This document shows positions 35,580 to 44,555 of a stretch of 64,000 bases of DNA, one piece after another. This DNA is from Bacteroides faecalis (GTDB taxonomy: Bacteria; Bacteroidota; Bacteroidia; Bacteroidales; Bacteroidaceae), in assembly GCF_003865075.1 (NCBI RefSeq), contig NZ_BHWB01000023.1, positions 1 to 64,000 on the forward strand. Reading direction: 5' to 3'. How positions within the stretch are numbered: the stretch's first letter is position 1; each line of letters opens with the position of its first letter. A program made the position numbers and the translations under genes. The notes beneath the pieces are model-generated. The model did not search any database, was not told the origin of the DNA, and saw only the letters and a list, made by a program, of their open reading frames with translations.

Positions 35580-36534
35580 ATAACCGAAAGCCGTTTTTCT
35601 TTTTCGGGGGCCGGCTGTGCGTCTCCTTTGCAGACTGGGCTTGCCTCTTTCTTTCAGTCTGTTTCTGTAAGTATTCGTTCAAGTCCTTGCATCCGCTGTA
35701 GGTCTGCGAAGCGTCACGGATGTATAAGTCCCTGCCGTATTCCACACGTATTTGTTGGAGTGCTTCCATCCCTGCACGGTCATTGTCAAAGAAACAATGG
35801 ATGCGCTCGTAGTTCCCCAAAGGGTAGAGGGCTTTGGAAACATTGGCTACGGAGTTCAGCACCATGTAATCTTGCCTATCCAGTTCGGGATATTTCGAAC
35901 AACTCTCCAATCTCAAAGTAAGGAATGAAAGATAGTCCATAAACCCCTCAAACACATAACACGTTTCCCTCGCTGTTCCCGGCTGTTTGATATGGGAAAT
36001 CTCTTTCGGTGCGATACAGCCTTTAAAATATCGGTTGCGGATTTCATACCCACCCGACACGTTGGGAAAGGCAATGGCGAAATACCGTTTGCCGTGATGG
36101 GAGAAATGCGCTTCACTGCATTCTCTTTTTGCCAGTGCAATGTTTATCCCCCTTTCCTGCAAATAGGTGAGCAGGGCAGGAGAAGAAAGCGGTACAATCT
36201 CCAGTTGTTGGAAACTTGGCTCGGAAGATGATTGCTTGCCAAAAGAAAAAGACACGGGATGAATACGGGGTGTCTGTTCTTCGATTCTTTGCAGGAGATA
36301 TGGCACATGGTCGGAACAATAAAGTTCCTGTGCCAGTGCGATGATATTCCCACCCTTGCCGAGTGCAAAATCATACCATTGGTTACGTTCAGTATTCACC
36401 TTGAACGAGGCTTCCGTTTCTTCCCTTAGCGGTGACTTATACCACAGGTTTATCCCCTGCTGTTTGACCGGAGAAAAGCCCAGACTGTGCAGATAATCTG
36501 CTATCTTGATTTGTTTCGCTGTCTGTATATCCAT
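35578..36534 (-). CDS. Toprim-domain DNA primase (NBU PrmN-like)
   Basis: A 318-aa protein. The N-terminal part resembles a CHC2-primase module (WYDFALGKGGNIIALAQEL) but lacks the zinc cysteines. The Toprim domain is near residues 200-285 (CYVFEGFMDYLSFLTL, then RIHCFFDNDRAGMEALQ) with the acidic metal residues. It probably primes the complementary strand during transfer or replication of the element. Confidence 0.85.
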   Translation of the reverse strand: MDIQTAKQIKIADYLHSLGFSPVKQQGINLWYKSPLREETEASFKVNTERNQWYDFALGKGGNIIALAQELYCSDHVPYLLQRIEEQTPRIHPVSFSFGKQSSSEPSFQQLEIVPLSSPALLTYLQERGINIALAKRECSEAHFSHHGKRYFAIAFPNVSGGYEIRNRYFKGCIAPKEISHIKQPGTARETCYVFEGFMDYLSFLTLRLESCSKYPELDRQDYMVLNSVANVSKALYPLGNYERIHCFFDNDRAGMEALQQIRVEYGRDLYIRDASQTYSGCKDLNEYLQKQTERKRQAQSAKETHSRPPKKKNGFRL

Positions 36535-36615
36535 AAAACGATTGGTTTAATGATAATTGAATTGGTTTATTTCTCTTTTCGCCCGTACCTCTTTATGAAG
36601 TACGATCTATAATCA

Positions 36616-36728
36616 CTTCACTTTATTCTCGTATATATAGGGTACGGTAATAAAGTGAAGCGGTTTTGCCACATTCCGCAACCACTTCGCTTTATTTCTG
36701 ATATATAGACCCTCGGAATAAAGTGAAG
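36616..36728. repeat. Two inverted-repeat units, possible origin or operator
   Basis: Units at 36616-36660 and 36685-36728 each have CTTCACTTTATT or CTTCGCTTTATT facing AATAAAGTGAAG, around a TATATAG centre. They lie in the 211-bp gap between the ATPase and primase genes. Confidence 0.6.
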
Positions 36729-36745
36729 CGATTGCAAGGTGTAGG

Positions 36746-37828
36746 CTAATAGTGGAAGTCGGGCATGAACGTGTACTTTCTGCCGTTCTCCTGCACTATC
36801 ATCCGTTTGTTTCGAAGCATGGTGATGAGCGGTACCGCCTTTTGATGGTTCAGCTTTACACCTACTGACATATAGCTTTTGATTAAAGCATTTTCCAGTT
36901 CCTTGTAGCCGTATTCCTCTTTCAGTCCGAAAACAGCTTCCAATGCGATTCGGTGCTGCTGTTCGGTGATATGCCTGTAAGGGTCGAACTTTTCTTCTTC
37001 GGGTCTTCCCGGTTTCTTGGTTTCCGGCTTGTAACCTTCCAACAGTTCGGGCAGGGCATTGTCATTGATACGGAATGAAAAAGGCTCGAAGTCCATTGCC
37101 CGTATGTGCATGGCTGAAACATTGCTTATATCTCCATTGCTCTTGTCCTTTTCCACAAGGAGGACGGTTTCCGCCTTGTTGTTCAGTTCCGTGCCGATAT
37201 GTCCCCTTGCGTTCTCATCGCCCTTGTTTTGGTGGAGTATCGTGTGGATATGTATCTGCCTGTCATCCGTCCACTGCATCAGCTTGGATATGATACGTGT
37301 CGATTCACCGGGACTGTTGATGTCATATACCATGTCACGTATGCCGTCTATGATTACAAGGGCTATGTCAGGCGTATTGTAGATAGCCTGTTCGACAATC
37401 CTGATACGCTGTTCGGGCGTGTATTTCCTCAAAGCGAGAAATTCAAGATTTTCATTGTCCCTGTCATCGGGAAGCCCCGCCATCCGTAAAATACGTTTCA
37501 TGACTTTCAGACAATGATAAGGGCTTTGTTCCGTGTCCACATAAAGGATTTTCCGTTTGTCTTCCGGAAGTTCCGCCACATATCGTAATACGGTGCCGTT
37601 CTTCAATGCGGCGGCTACGATAGCCGACACATTGAACGTCTTTTTACTTTTGGCTTTGCCGATGGATGCGCTGAAATTGCCCAATGTCCCAATGACAGAA
37701 CCATGTACTTTGAGGATTTCAGGTGCTTTCTCATAACTTTTCGACAGGCTCAAACGTGAGGCTTGCCAAAGGATAATGGCTTCTTCTGCCGATATGTCTT
37801 TAGTCTCTTTAATATAGTCCATAGCCAT
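36746..37828 (-). CDS. RepA-like AAA ATPase
   Basis: A 360-aa RecA-fold ATPase of the AAA_25/RepA helicase type. Walker A is GKAKSKKT near residue 58, Walker B is ALVIIDGIRDMV, and a glutamine sensor follows (ILHQNKGDENARGHIGTEL). The C-terminus has a winged-helix-like tail. It probably loads or unwinds at the element's replication origin. It is in line with the HTH gene upstream and the primase downstream. Confidence 0.85.
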   Translation of the reverse strand: MAMDYIKETKDISAEEAIILWQASRLSLSKSYEKAPEILKVHGSVIGTLGNFSASIGKAKSKKTFNVSAIVAAALKNGTVLRYVAELPEDKRKILYVDTEQSPYHCLKVMKRILRMAGLPDDRDNENLEFLALRKYTPEQRIRIVEQAIYNTPDIALVIIDGIRDMVYDINSPGESTRIISKLMQWTDDRQIHIHTILHQNKGDENARGHIGTELNNKAETVLLVEKDKSNGDISNVSAMHIRAMDFEPFSFRINDNALPELLEGYKPETKKPGRPEEEKFDPYRHITEQQHRIALEAVFGLKEEYGYKELENALIKSYMSVGVKLNHQKAVPLITMLRNKRMIVQENGRKYTFMPDFHY

Positions 37829-37836
37829 GCCTCCCG

Positions 37837-38145
37837 TTATTTTCGTCCTCCTGTTTTCTTCCCGGCCAGTTCAAGGGCAAGCTCCACATCTACGATAATC
37901 TTGCGTCCTATCTGGGTGATTGCCTTGTCAATCTTTCCGCTTTTCTTGATGCGGTTGGCGGTGGGCAGGCTGCACCCGAACAGTTTGGCAATGCCCAGTA
38001 TTCCGTACACATACTTCCTTTCTGTGTCCGTAACGGGCTGTGGTTGCATTTCCGTTTGACCGGAAGCGTGTTTGCTTAAGAATATGAACTCTTCGCCTGT
38101 CATCTGCCAGACGGGTTTTGATAATAACTCTTGAAGATTTGTCAT
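37837..38145 (-). CDS. DUF3853 helix-turn-helix protein
   Basis: A 102-aa protein with a MerR/excisionase-like helix-turn-helix (GILGIAKLFGCSLPTANRIK). It belongs to the DUF3853 family found in Bacteroides mobilizable elements, probably for excision control or regulation of the replication genes. It starts the ATPase-primase operon. Confidence 0.8.
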   Translation of the reverse strand: MTNLQELLSKPVWQMTGEEFIFLSKHASGQTEMQPQPVTDTERKYVYGILGIAKLFGCSLPTANRIKKSGKIDKAITQIGRKIIVDVELALELAGKKTGGRK

Positions 38146-38368
38146 CGTCCAATCTATTTAGTCGTTAAACAATCAGCCCTGCGCACTGGCTGTTATTTCT
38201 GTTCTCGAACGATGCAAAATTAGGTAGGTTTATAAGTGGTAAGGATGTGGTTAGTGTAAATGGAATATTTTATTATTTCTTTGAATATCAGGCAATAAAA
38301 ATACCACTCAAAAATTAATTTGAGTGGTAAAAGTGGTTATTTCGTAATATGTCAGGGGATATCACGGA

Positions 38369-39406
38369 TTATCGGAATATTGCGTCCATTTCTTTGGCGA
38401 ACTTCTGGTTGCTGTCACTTGGGAAATCGGAAACAGGTTCCTTGTATTTTGACTTGTAATAGTTCTCTTCAATATCCAGCATTTTGAGGATATTCTTTTT
38501 CCAATTCTCCCTGTCTAGTTTGGGCAGTTGTTCACCCATCAGGAATATCAGGTAGCAGACACGTATTTTCTCTCTCGTTTTTATTTTCAGCTTGCATTTG
38601 CCGGGGTGCAGATTCATACAAGCATAGAAATCATATTCGGAAATATTCTCGAATTGTTCTCCTACGCAGGTCGTGTAAACGTGCGAAAGCAACTCCATGT
38701 CGAAATATTCGTGTTGTTCCTCTTTGGGTGCTTCTTCTTGCATATCGGGTTCGCTTGGCTTGGTTAGCTCTTCCGGTTTATCTTTAGCTGCGGGAATATA
38801 TTTTGCTAATATTTCCATAAAATGGAAACTCAATTTATAAATATCTCCGCAGCAGTTCTCTATATATTGGAAAGCCTCTTTTCTTGCTTGCTTTTGCAAT
38901 TCATAAAGCCTGTCCAGTTCTTCTTTTTCTTTCTCATATTCAGCCTTGCAGCGTTCATATTCCTTTTCGGCTTGCTTTTCTTCTTCTGCCGTATGTTCCC
39001 TGTAACCAATAGAATCATATCTGTTATATGCCTCGTTCAAAGGCTTGTTTAGTCTTTGTGTAATCTCCAGTTGTTCCTCTATATCAATATTATATCTATC
39101 AGCGAAATGGTAGCACACACGAGAAATTATCTCATCATCAAGCAATGGATATTTTTCGTAAAGCATCATGTTTTTCTCTATCTCGGCTCTTAGACTGTCG
39201 AGAATCAGAGTGTACTGTTCTTTCTGCTTGTCAAGTACCAATTCAAGGATAGCGGCTTCAAAAGCTTTTGTGTCATTGTATTGCTTGTAGAAGTTCGTGA
39301 TGAATTTCTGCTTGTCAAAGGAAAAAGTATGGCTTACAATAAAGTCGCTATATATTCGGTTGAGTTCGCCATATTGGGGAATCATAATCAGTATTTCTCC
39401 TGCCAT
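38369..39406 (-). CDS. Hypothetical coiled-coil protein, partner of the YhcG nuclease
   Basis: I do not recognise this 345-aa protein. A charged coiled coil covers residues of about 130-200 (EEEKQAEKEYERCKAEYEKE), and a helical C-terminus ends near KEMDAIFR. It lies 11 bases after the YhcG-family gene in the same direction, so the two are probably translated from one transcript and may act together. Confidence 0.6.
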   Translation of the reverse strand: MAGEILIMIPQYGELNRIYSDFIVSHTFSFDKQKFITNFYKQYNDTKAFEAAILELVLDKQKEQYTLILDSLRAEIEKNMMLYEKYPLLDDEIISRVCYHFADRYNIDIEEQLEITQRLNKPLNEAYNRYDSIGYREHTAEEEKQAEKEYERCKAEYEKEKEELDRLYELQKQARKEAFQYIENCCGDIYKLSFHFMEILAKYIPAAKDKPEELTKPSEPDMQEEAPKEEQHEYFDMELLSHVYTTCVGEQFENISEYDFYACMNLHPGKCKLKIKTREKIRVCYLIFLMGEQLPKLDRENWKKNILKMLDIEENYYKSKYKEPVSDFPSDSNQKFAKEMDAIFR

Positions 39407-39417
39407 ATACGCTTGGT

Positions 39418-40710
39418 TTATGAATTCTTGTCTTTATCAAGAAAGGAAGCCAGTTCCTCTTCCACTTCTTCTATACTTGGCAGAGCCGATTTTAAGTTTT
39501 CAGGTATAGCCTTGCTCAGTTGGTAATCGCTGATGCCTATCGGCTGGTCATAGCCTGTCAATGCGTATTGTGCTACAACTTCGTCTTTTCCCTTGCACAG
39601 CAACAACCCGATAGTCTTGTTGTCGTTCTCTCCCCTCAGTTTATCATCCACCACATTGATGTAGAAGTTCAGTTGCCCTGCATACTCCGGTTTGAATGGG
39701 GTAGCCTTTAATTCTACCACGATATATGCGTGCAGTGGAATAGAATATAGTATCAGGTCTGCATAGAAATCGCTGTTTCCGACTTGGAAATGTTTCTGTC
39801 GTGCAACGAAAGCAAAGCCATTGCCCATTTCCAGCAAGTAACGGGTAACGTGCTTAACCAACTGTTCTTCTATGTCCCTTTCGTCTGCTTTCTCTTTAGT
39901 TCCAGCCAAATCAAAGATGTACGGGTCTTTCAACAGGTAATTGGCGAGGTCGCTTTGTGGTGCAGGAAGCGTAGTGGTGAAATTGTTTACCTTATTATTG
40001 CTGATTTGTCTGCTGTACAGGTTGGTTTCAATTTGTATTTTAAGAACATTGCTGCTCCAGCCCATTTCCACAGACTGCTTCATGTACCAATAGCTTATAC
40101 CTAACGGTAGCGAACTGTCAAGTATAGCCATTTGGCTTGCCCAGTTTATTTTGGCAACAGGAGAGGTCAGGAAAACTTTTTCTATCCCCCTAATCTCTAT
40201 CCTGTAAATGGCAGAAACTGTTTTTTCTACGTCCTGAATTTGCGCAGTAGCCTCCTGCGTAAATTTTAAAGACTGGTAATCAGCGGATTGTATTTGCGCA
40301 GTAAGTTCCTGCATAAATTGTCCGTTGTTTAGTTTCAAGACTTCATTTGTAACATTCTGTACGCTTGGAACAGATAGCCTTACATCCGTATCAATGAAAC
40401 TTCGTAGCACGTTCAAGGGATATGACCGTGCGAATTGGCACATATAAGTAAGGTTACGTTCCGAATAGCCTTTCTTTTCAGGATAATTGAATCGGATAGC
40501 TTTTGCCAGTTGCTTGATGATTTTGCTTCCCCAGCCTTGTAAGTTCTGATGATACAGGATATAGTTGCCTATTTTCCAATAATGGAATAGCATTTGCGCA
40601 TTGGCTGCGGTAATTAGCCTGACTTGCGCCTGTTCTATTTCCGAACCGACAGCATGAACAAATGCGTCAAAGTTCGTTCTTTCTATATGGTGTTCTTTGT
40701 TGTTTTCCAT
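39418..40710 (-). CDS. YhcG-family PDDEXK nuclease (DUF1016)
   Basis: A 430-aa protein. The N-terminal DUF1016 part has ANAQMLFHYWKIGNYI and KGYSERNLTYMCQFARSYP. The C-terminal PD-(D/E)XK domain has FYADLILYSIPLHAYIVVEL followed by KATPFKPEYAGQLNFY. The family is often found near restriction-modification loci and defense genes. Here it is cargo between the integrase and the regulatory module. Confidence 0.88.
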   Translation of the reverse strand: MENNKEHHIERTNFDAFVHAVGSEIEQAQVRLITAANAQMLFHYWKIGNYILYHQNLQGWGSKIIKQLAKAIRFNYPEKKGYSERNLTYMCQFARSYPLNVLRSFIDTDVRLSVPSVQNVTNEVLKLNNGQFMQELTAQIQSADYQSLKFTQEATAQIQDVEKTVSAIYRIEIRGIEKVFLTSPVAKINWASQMAILDSSLPLGISYWYMKQSVEMGWSSNVLKIQIETNLYSRQISNNKVNNFTTTLPAPQSDLANYLLKDPYIFDLAGTKEKADERDIEEQLVKHVTRYLLEMGNGFAFVARQKHFQVGNSDFYADLILYSIPLHAYIVVELKATPFKPEYAGQLNFYINVVDDKLRGENDNKTIGLLLCKGKDEVVAQYALTGYDQPIGISDYQLSKAIPENLKSALPSIEEVEEELASFLDKDKNS

Positions 40711-40779
40711 GTTTCAATGTCTATTGTTGTCGCAAATATAATTCAAATAGCGGATAATCCATGAAACTGTTTGATACTT

Positions 40780-42063
40780 TTATAGTTGATTAAATTTGTT
40801 CATGGCGTTCGCCTTAATATCATCCGCTATGTCAATGTAGGGTTTCATAGCCTTGTAGTCGCTGTGTCCCGTCCATTTCATGACCACCTGTGCCGGGATT
40901 CCAAGAGCCAGCGCATTGCAGATGAATGTCCTTCTTCCGGCATGGGTGCTTAACAAAGCGTACTTGGGTGTGACTTCATCTATACGTTCATTCCCTTTGT
41001 AGTAGGTTTCCCGTACAGGCTCGTTGATTTCCGCCAGCTCACCCAGTTCTTTCAGATAATCATTCATCTTCTGATTGCTGATGACGGGCAATGCCATGTG
41101 ATTCTCGAAATGAACATCCTTGTATTTTTCAAGAATGGCTTTGCTGTGGTCGTTCAGTTCGATTATCAGGCTGTCCGCTGTCTTGACTGTGGTGACTTCA
41201 ATGTGGTCGGGTTTCACATCGCTTCTTTTCAGATTGCGAACATCCGAATATCGTAAACTCGTAAAACAGCAGAACAAGAAAACATCCCTGACACGTTCCA
41301 AATACTGCTTGTCATGCGGTATCTGATAATCTTTCAATTTGTTCAGTTCTTCCCACGTCAGGAATATTACCTTTTTAGAAGTGGTTTTCAATTTGGGTTT
41401 GAATGTATCGTATGCAATGTTCTGATGGTGTCCTTTCTTGAAACTCCAGCGCAGAAACCATTTGAGGAATCCCATCTGTTTGCCGATGGTGCTGTTTCTC
41501 ATGTCTTTCTTGTCACGCAAGAAATTGACATATTCGTTCAATCCGAACTCATTGAAATATTCAAAGGTTACATCTTCTTTGAACTCTTTGAGGTGATTTT
41601 TCACTGCTGCAAATTTTTCGTATGTGGATGCCGTCCAATTATTCTGATTGCCACACTCCTTTACAAACTCATCGAACACTTCCCAAAAGCTGACAGGGGC
41701 TTCTTCCGTCTGTTCTTCACTTGTATTTTTCATCCGTAAGTTGAACGCATCTTTTAACTGTTGCGTGGTAGGCATGGTTTCCTGTACCTCAAATTCCTTG
41801 AACACGTTTTGCATTTCGGCATAGTATTTCAGCAAGTCCGCATTGATTTCGGATGCGCTTTGCTTTAGTTTGTTGGTGCATCCGTTCTTTACCCGTTGTT
41901 TGTCGGCATCCCATTTGGCTACGTCAATCCGGTAGCCTGTTGTAAACTCGATACGTTGGCTTGCGTATATGACACGCATACGGATAGGCACGTTCTCTAC
42001 GATTGGCACACCGTTCTTCTTCCGGCTCTCCAATGCAAAAATGATGTTACGTTTGATATTCAT
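40780..42063 (-). CDS. Tyrosine integrase of the tRNA-Ser element
   Basis: 427 aa from the Met of MNIKRNIIFALESRKKNG. An upstream extension to 42120 would run into the attachment-site region. It has an Arm-binding N-terminus, a SAM-like core-binding domain and a catalytic domain with R in FTSLRYSDV, H-x-x-R in THAGRRTFICNAL and H plus Tyr in WTGHSDYKAMKPYID. It catalyses integration and excision between the 13-bp cores. It is transcribed away from the attachment site. Confidence 0.93.
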   Translation of the reverse strand: MNIKRNIIFALESRKKNGVPIVENVPIRMRVIYASQRIEFTTGYRIDVAKWDADKQRVKNGCTNKLKQSASEINADLLKYYAEMQNVFKEFEVQETMPTTQQLKDAFNLRMKNTSEEQTEEAPVSFWEVFDEFVKECGNQNNWTASTYEKFAAVKNHLKEFKEDVTFEYFNEFGLNEYVNFLRDKKDMRNSTIGKQMGFLKWFLRWSFKKGHHQNIAYDTFKPKLKTTSKKVIFLTWEELNKLKDYQIPHDKQYLERVRDVFLFCCFTSLRYSDVRNLKRSDVKPDHIEVTTVKTADSLIIELNDHSKAILEKYKDVHFENHMALPVISNQKMNDYLKELGELAEINEPVRETYYKGNERIDEVTPKYALLSTHAGRRTFICNALALGIPAQVVMKWTGHSDYKAMKPYIDIADDIKANAMNKFNQL

Positions 42064-42222
42064 AATTGGGTGCGTTTGAAATTCTACACCCAAATATACA
42101 CCCAAAAATTGAGATAGCAAAAGACATTTAGAAAAATTTAGATTTACTCTGTATCGTGGATAGTGTATGATTATCAGCGATTTGTGATTTTATGATATTT
42201 TCTGAAAGCGTAGGTTCGAGAG

Positions 42223-42235
42223 CCTGTCTCTCCGC
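42223..42235 (+). other. attR core
   Basis: CCTGTCTCTCCGC, preceded by GGTTCGA-N3, marks the right boundary of the tRNA-Ser element. Confidence 0.85.
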
Positions 42236-42257
42236 TGGAAAGAATTGCAAAACAAAG

Positions 42258-42293
42258 AAAATCCCTGTAAATTAATACTTTACGGGGATTTTT
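42258..42293 (+). terminator. Probable original tRNA-Ser terminator, displaced by the element
   Basis: AATCCC-T-GTAAA pairs with TTTAC-G-GGGATT, followed by TTTTATTTTTG. It lies immediately right of attR, where the chromosomal sequence after the tRNA should resume. Confidence 0.65.
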
Positions 42294-42349
42294 ATTTTTG
42301 GTGCATAGCAAAAATAAGCATATCAAAGCATTCTTTCGGTGTACTATTC

Positions 42350-42383
42350 GGTGTACCTGATCTCCTTCAATGTCAGGTACACC
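42350..42383. promoter_or_regulatory. Inverted repeat GGTGTACCTGA upstream of the second integrase
   Basis: An 11-bp perfect inverted repeat with a 12-base loop. A partial direct copy (TTCGGTGTAC) lies just to its left. It is possibly an integrase or regulator binding site. Confidence 0.45.
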
Positions 42384-42423
42384 TATTAAGTAAATAATTC
42401 ATTGTTTATCAGTGTTTTGCATC

Positions 42424-42454
42424 TTGACTTGTTGCTCTTGGAATTTTAGTTTTG
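42424..42454 (+). promoter_or_regulatory. Promoter TTGA-N19-TAGTTTTG
   Basis: A near-consensus Bacteroides promoter 20 bases before the second integrase start. Confidence 0.55.
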
Positions 42455-42473
42455 TGATTAAAAAACAAGTAAG

Positions 42474-43697
42474 ATGGAAAGAACAACATTTTGTCTATTG
42501 TTCTACATTCGTAGGACGAAATTGAATCGGAACGGTGAGGCTCCGATAATGATGAGAATTACAGTGAATGGAGTTCGGGTTGATGCTTCAGTGAAGAAAA
42601 CAATTCTTCCGGAATTCTGGAGTGTGGCAAAAGGAAAGGCCCTGGAAAAGAAGCGTGAGTACAAGGAACTGAATCTGTATCTTGATTCTATCCGTTTGAG
42701 GATAATGAAAATTCAGCGTGAACTGGAAATAGAAGGTGTAGCGGTTTCTGCCGGCAGTGTGCTGGACCGTTTTTTGGGTAAGAATGCTCCCGTACAGCGT
42801 ACCCTGTTTGAGGTTTTCCGTGAACATAATGATAAATGCGCCCGATTGTCCGGTACGGACATGGCGCCTGCAACCGTGCAGCGTTATGAGACATCCTTGA
42901 AGCATACTCAGGATTTTGTCTGGGAGACATATCATAAGAAAGATATTCTTTTGGATGAAGTTTCCCGCCAGTTTGTTGAGGATTACGAGTTCTGGCTTAA
43001 GACCTCGAAAAAGTGTTGTCATAATACAGCCACCAAGTATCTGAAGAACTTCAAGAAGATTATCCGTATCGCTTTGGCCAAGGGATGGATGAAGAATGAT
43101 CCGTTTTTGGAAATCAGGTTCTCGTTGGATAAGGTGGAGCCGGACTTCTTGGAAGATTCGGAAATCCGAAAACTGATTTCAAAGGAGATTGATATTCCGC
43201 GGCTGGGTCAGGTACGGGACATTTTTGTGTTCTGTTGCTTCACCGGTCTGGCCTTCTCGGATATTCACGGATTGGGAAAGGAGCATATCGTGGAGGACTC
43301 GAACGGTGTCAGATGGATACGCAAGGGAAGGCAGAAGACCAAAATCATGTGTAACATCCCATTGATGGAAGTTCCGTTAAAAATATTGGAGAAGTATTCC
43401 ACCAATGAATATTGCAGGAAACATGGTGTGCTTTTTCCGGTGCTTTGTAATCAAAAAATGAATGCCTATCTCAAGGAACTGGCTGATATTTGTGGCATAA
43501 AAAAAACATTGACCACCCATGTTGCGCGTCATACTTTTGCCACTTTTGCTTTGGCCAATGGTGTTTCGATAGAGAGCGTTGCTAAAATGCTGGGGCATAC
43601 CAATGTTCAGATGACCCGTCATTATGCGCGTGTGCTGGACCGTACAGTGATACGTGAAATGTCACAGATAAAGATGGATTTTCATTTTTCCATGTAA
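42474..43697 (+). CDS. Tyrosine recombinase, CTn-type integrase
   Basis: A 407-aa Bacteroides mobile-element recombinase. The N-terminal Arm domain begins FCLLFYIRRTKLNRNGEAPI. The catalytic residues are R in CFTGLAFSD (a variant: the usual Arg position reads LAFSD, which should be checked), H-x-x-R in THVARHTFATFAL, and H and Tyr in LGHTNVQMTRHYARV. It lies next to attR of the other element, so two insertions have accumulated at this tRNA. Confidence 0.9.
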   Translation: MERTTFCLLFYIRRTKLNRNGEAPIMMRITVNGVRVDASVKKTILPEFWSVAKGKALEKKREYKELNLYLDSIRLRIMKIQRELEIEGVAVSAGSVLDRFLGKNAPVQRTLFEVFREHNDKCARLSGTDMAPATVQRYETSLKHTQDFVWETYHKKDILLDEVSRQFVEDYEFWLKTSKKCCHNTATKYLKNFKKIIRIALAKGWMKNDPFLEIRFSLDKVEPDFLEDSEIRKLISKEIDIPRLGQVRDIFVFCCFTGLAFSDIHGLGKEHIVEDSNGVRWIRKGRQKTKIMCNIPLMEVPLKILEKYSTNEYCRKHGVLFPVLCNQKMNAYLKELADICGIKKTLTTHVARHTFATFALANGVSIESVAKMLGHTNVQMTRHYARVLDRTVIREMSQIKMDFHFSM

Positions 43698-43760
43698 GGA
43701 GAGGGTGTTTGGAATGAGCAAAGGCAGACATGAGGTTCGGATGCCTGCTCTTTCAGGAAT

Positions 43761-43790
43761 GGCCGGAGATTGCTTCCGGCCTTTTTTATT
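43761..43790 (+). terminator. Terminator of the second integrase
   Basis: GGCCGGA and TCCGGCC form a stem followed by TTTTTTATTT, about 65 bases after the stop. Confidence 0.75.
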
Positions 43791-43899
43791 TCATTCTGGC
43801 GTTTTCTGTCTTTTTTTGGCGGTTGCTCAACGGTTGAGTAACCAATGGTCTTGTAATATCTCCGTAATATTGCGCCATAACAATAAAAACAAGGTCATT

Positions 43900-44205
43900 A
43901 TGAATAATAGAAGAACTGCACCTGGTGGGCAGATGACCCACATGCTCAGTACCATACTCGCCAAAGTAACTAACATTGAAAAGTTACTGGCTCCTGCCAT
44001 ACATAACTTGCCCGACAGCGAGATACTGGATTCAAAAGGCGTGCGCCTGCTTACCAAGATGTCCGACAGGACACTTCTTAGACGCCGCAATGACGGTTCG
44101 TTGCCTTTCCACCGTGACAAGGGGAAAATTTACTACCGCCGTTCGGACGTGCTGCGTGCCATGCTGCTGGAAAAAGAAGAACACTCTAAAAATAAAAGGT
44201 TATGA
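43900..44205 (+). CDS. Helix-turn-helix protein, mobile element regulator
   Basis: 101 aa from the ATG at 43900. The C-terminal half is an excisionase/MerR-like module (LDSKGVRLLTKMSDRTLLRR, then DKGKIYYRRSDVL). Such pairs after an integrase regulate excision or transfer in Bacteroides elements. Its stop overlaps the next start (TTATGA). Confidence 0.8.
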   Translation: MNNRRTAPGGQMTHMLSTILAKVTNIEKLLAPAIHNLPDSEILDSKGVRLLTKMSDRTLLRRRNDGSLPFHRDKGKIYYRRSDVLRAMLLEKEEHSKNKRL

Positions 44206-44531
44206 GAAAGATGATTAAGGTTGAAAGCGGCTCGTTCGCCGCACTCGTGAGAAGTTACAAGAAGTCCCTCAACATGTTGGCCGTGCTGCAACATATCTGC
44301 GAGGATAACTGTGTAGAACTCTCCATGCTGCCCGATGAGGTTTGTGAGCTGATAAACCTCGATCCGGCAGAGATTGAGAAGCAGCGTTTGAGCGGACGGC
44401 TGCGTTTTGCGGAAGAGGAGAACGGGACCAGGCATTATTCGATTGTGGATATAATCAGTCTGAAGGATTCCATTGACTGGAAGGTTATTAACAGACAGGT
44501 GGAAAGCCTTTCCTTTGAGGAAGAGGAATGA
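44202..44531 (+). CDS. Small DNA-binding-like protein, second gene of the HTH pair
   Basis: A 109-aa protein with no confident family match. The C-terminal portion (IEKQRLSGRLRFAEEENGTR, then HYSIVDIISLKDSI) resembles a winged-helix or excisionase-like fold. The 4-base overlap with the upstream gene indicates translational coupling. Confidence 0.65.
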   Translation: MRKMIKVESGSFAALVRSYKKSLNMLAVLQHICEDNCVELSMLPDEVCELINLDPAEIEKQRLSGRLRFAEEENGTRHYSIVDIISLKDSIDWKVINRQVESLSFEEEE

Positions 44532-44555
44532 CGGAGTGCCCTTCTTCCCATTACA

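Larger units (their letters stand above)
31801..42235. mobile_element. NBU2-like integrative mobilizable element in tRNA-Ser
   Basis: It is bounded by a 13-bp direct repeat (CCTGTCTCTCCGC) at 31801-31813, inside the tRNA, and at 42223-42235, with GGTTCGA also shared 3 bases upstream of each. The unit is about 10.42 kb. Gene content reading leftward from the right end: tyrosine integrase, YhcG-family nuclease, coiled-coil protein, DUF3853 HTH, RepA-like ATPase, primase, MobV relaxase, then two lipoproteins. That is the NBU plan (int, small orfs, primase, mob), and NBU2 is known to insert in tRNA-Ser. It lacks a conjugation apparatus and would depend on a helper element. Confidence 0.88.
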
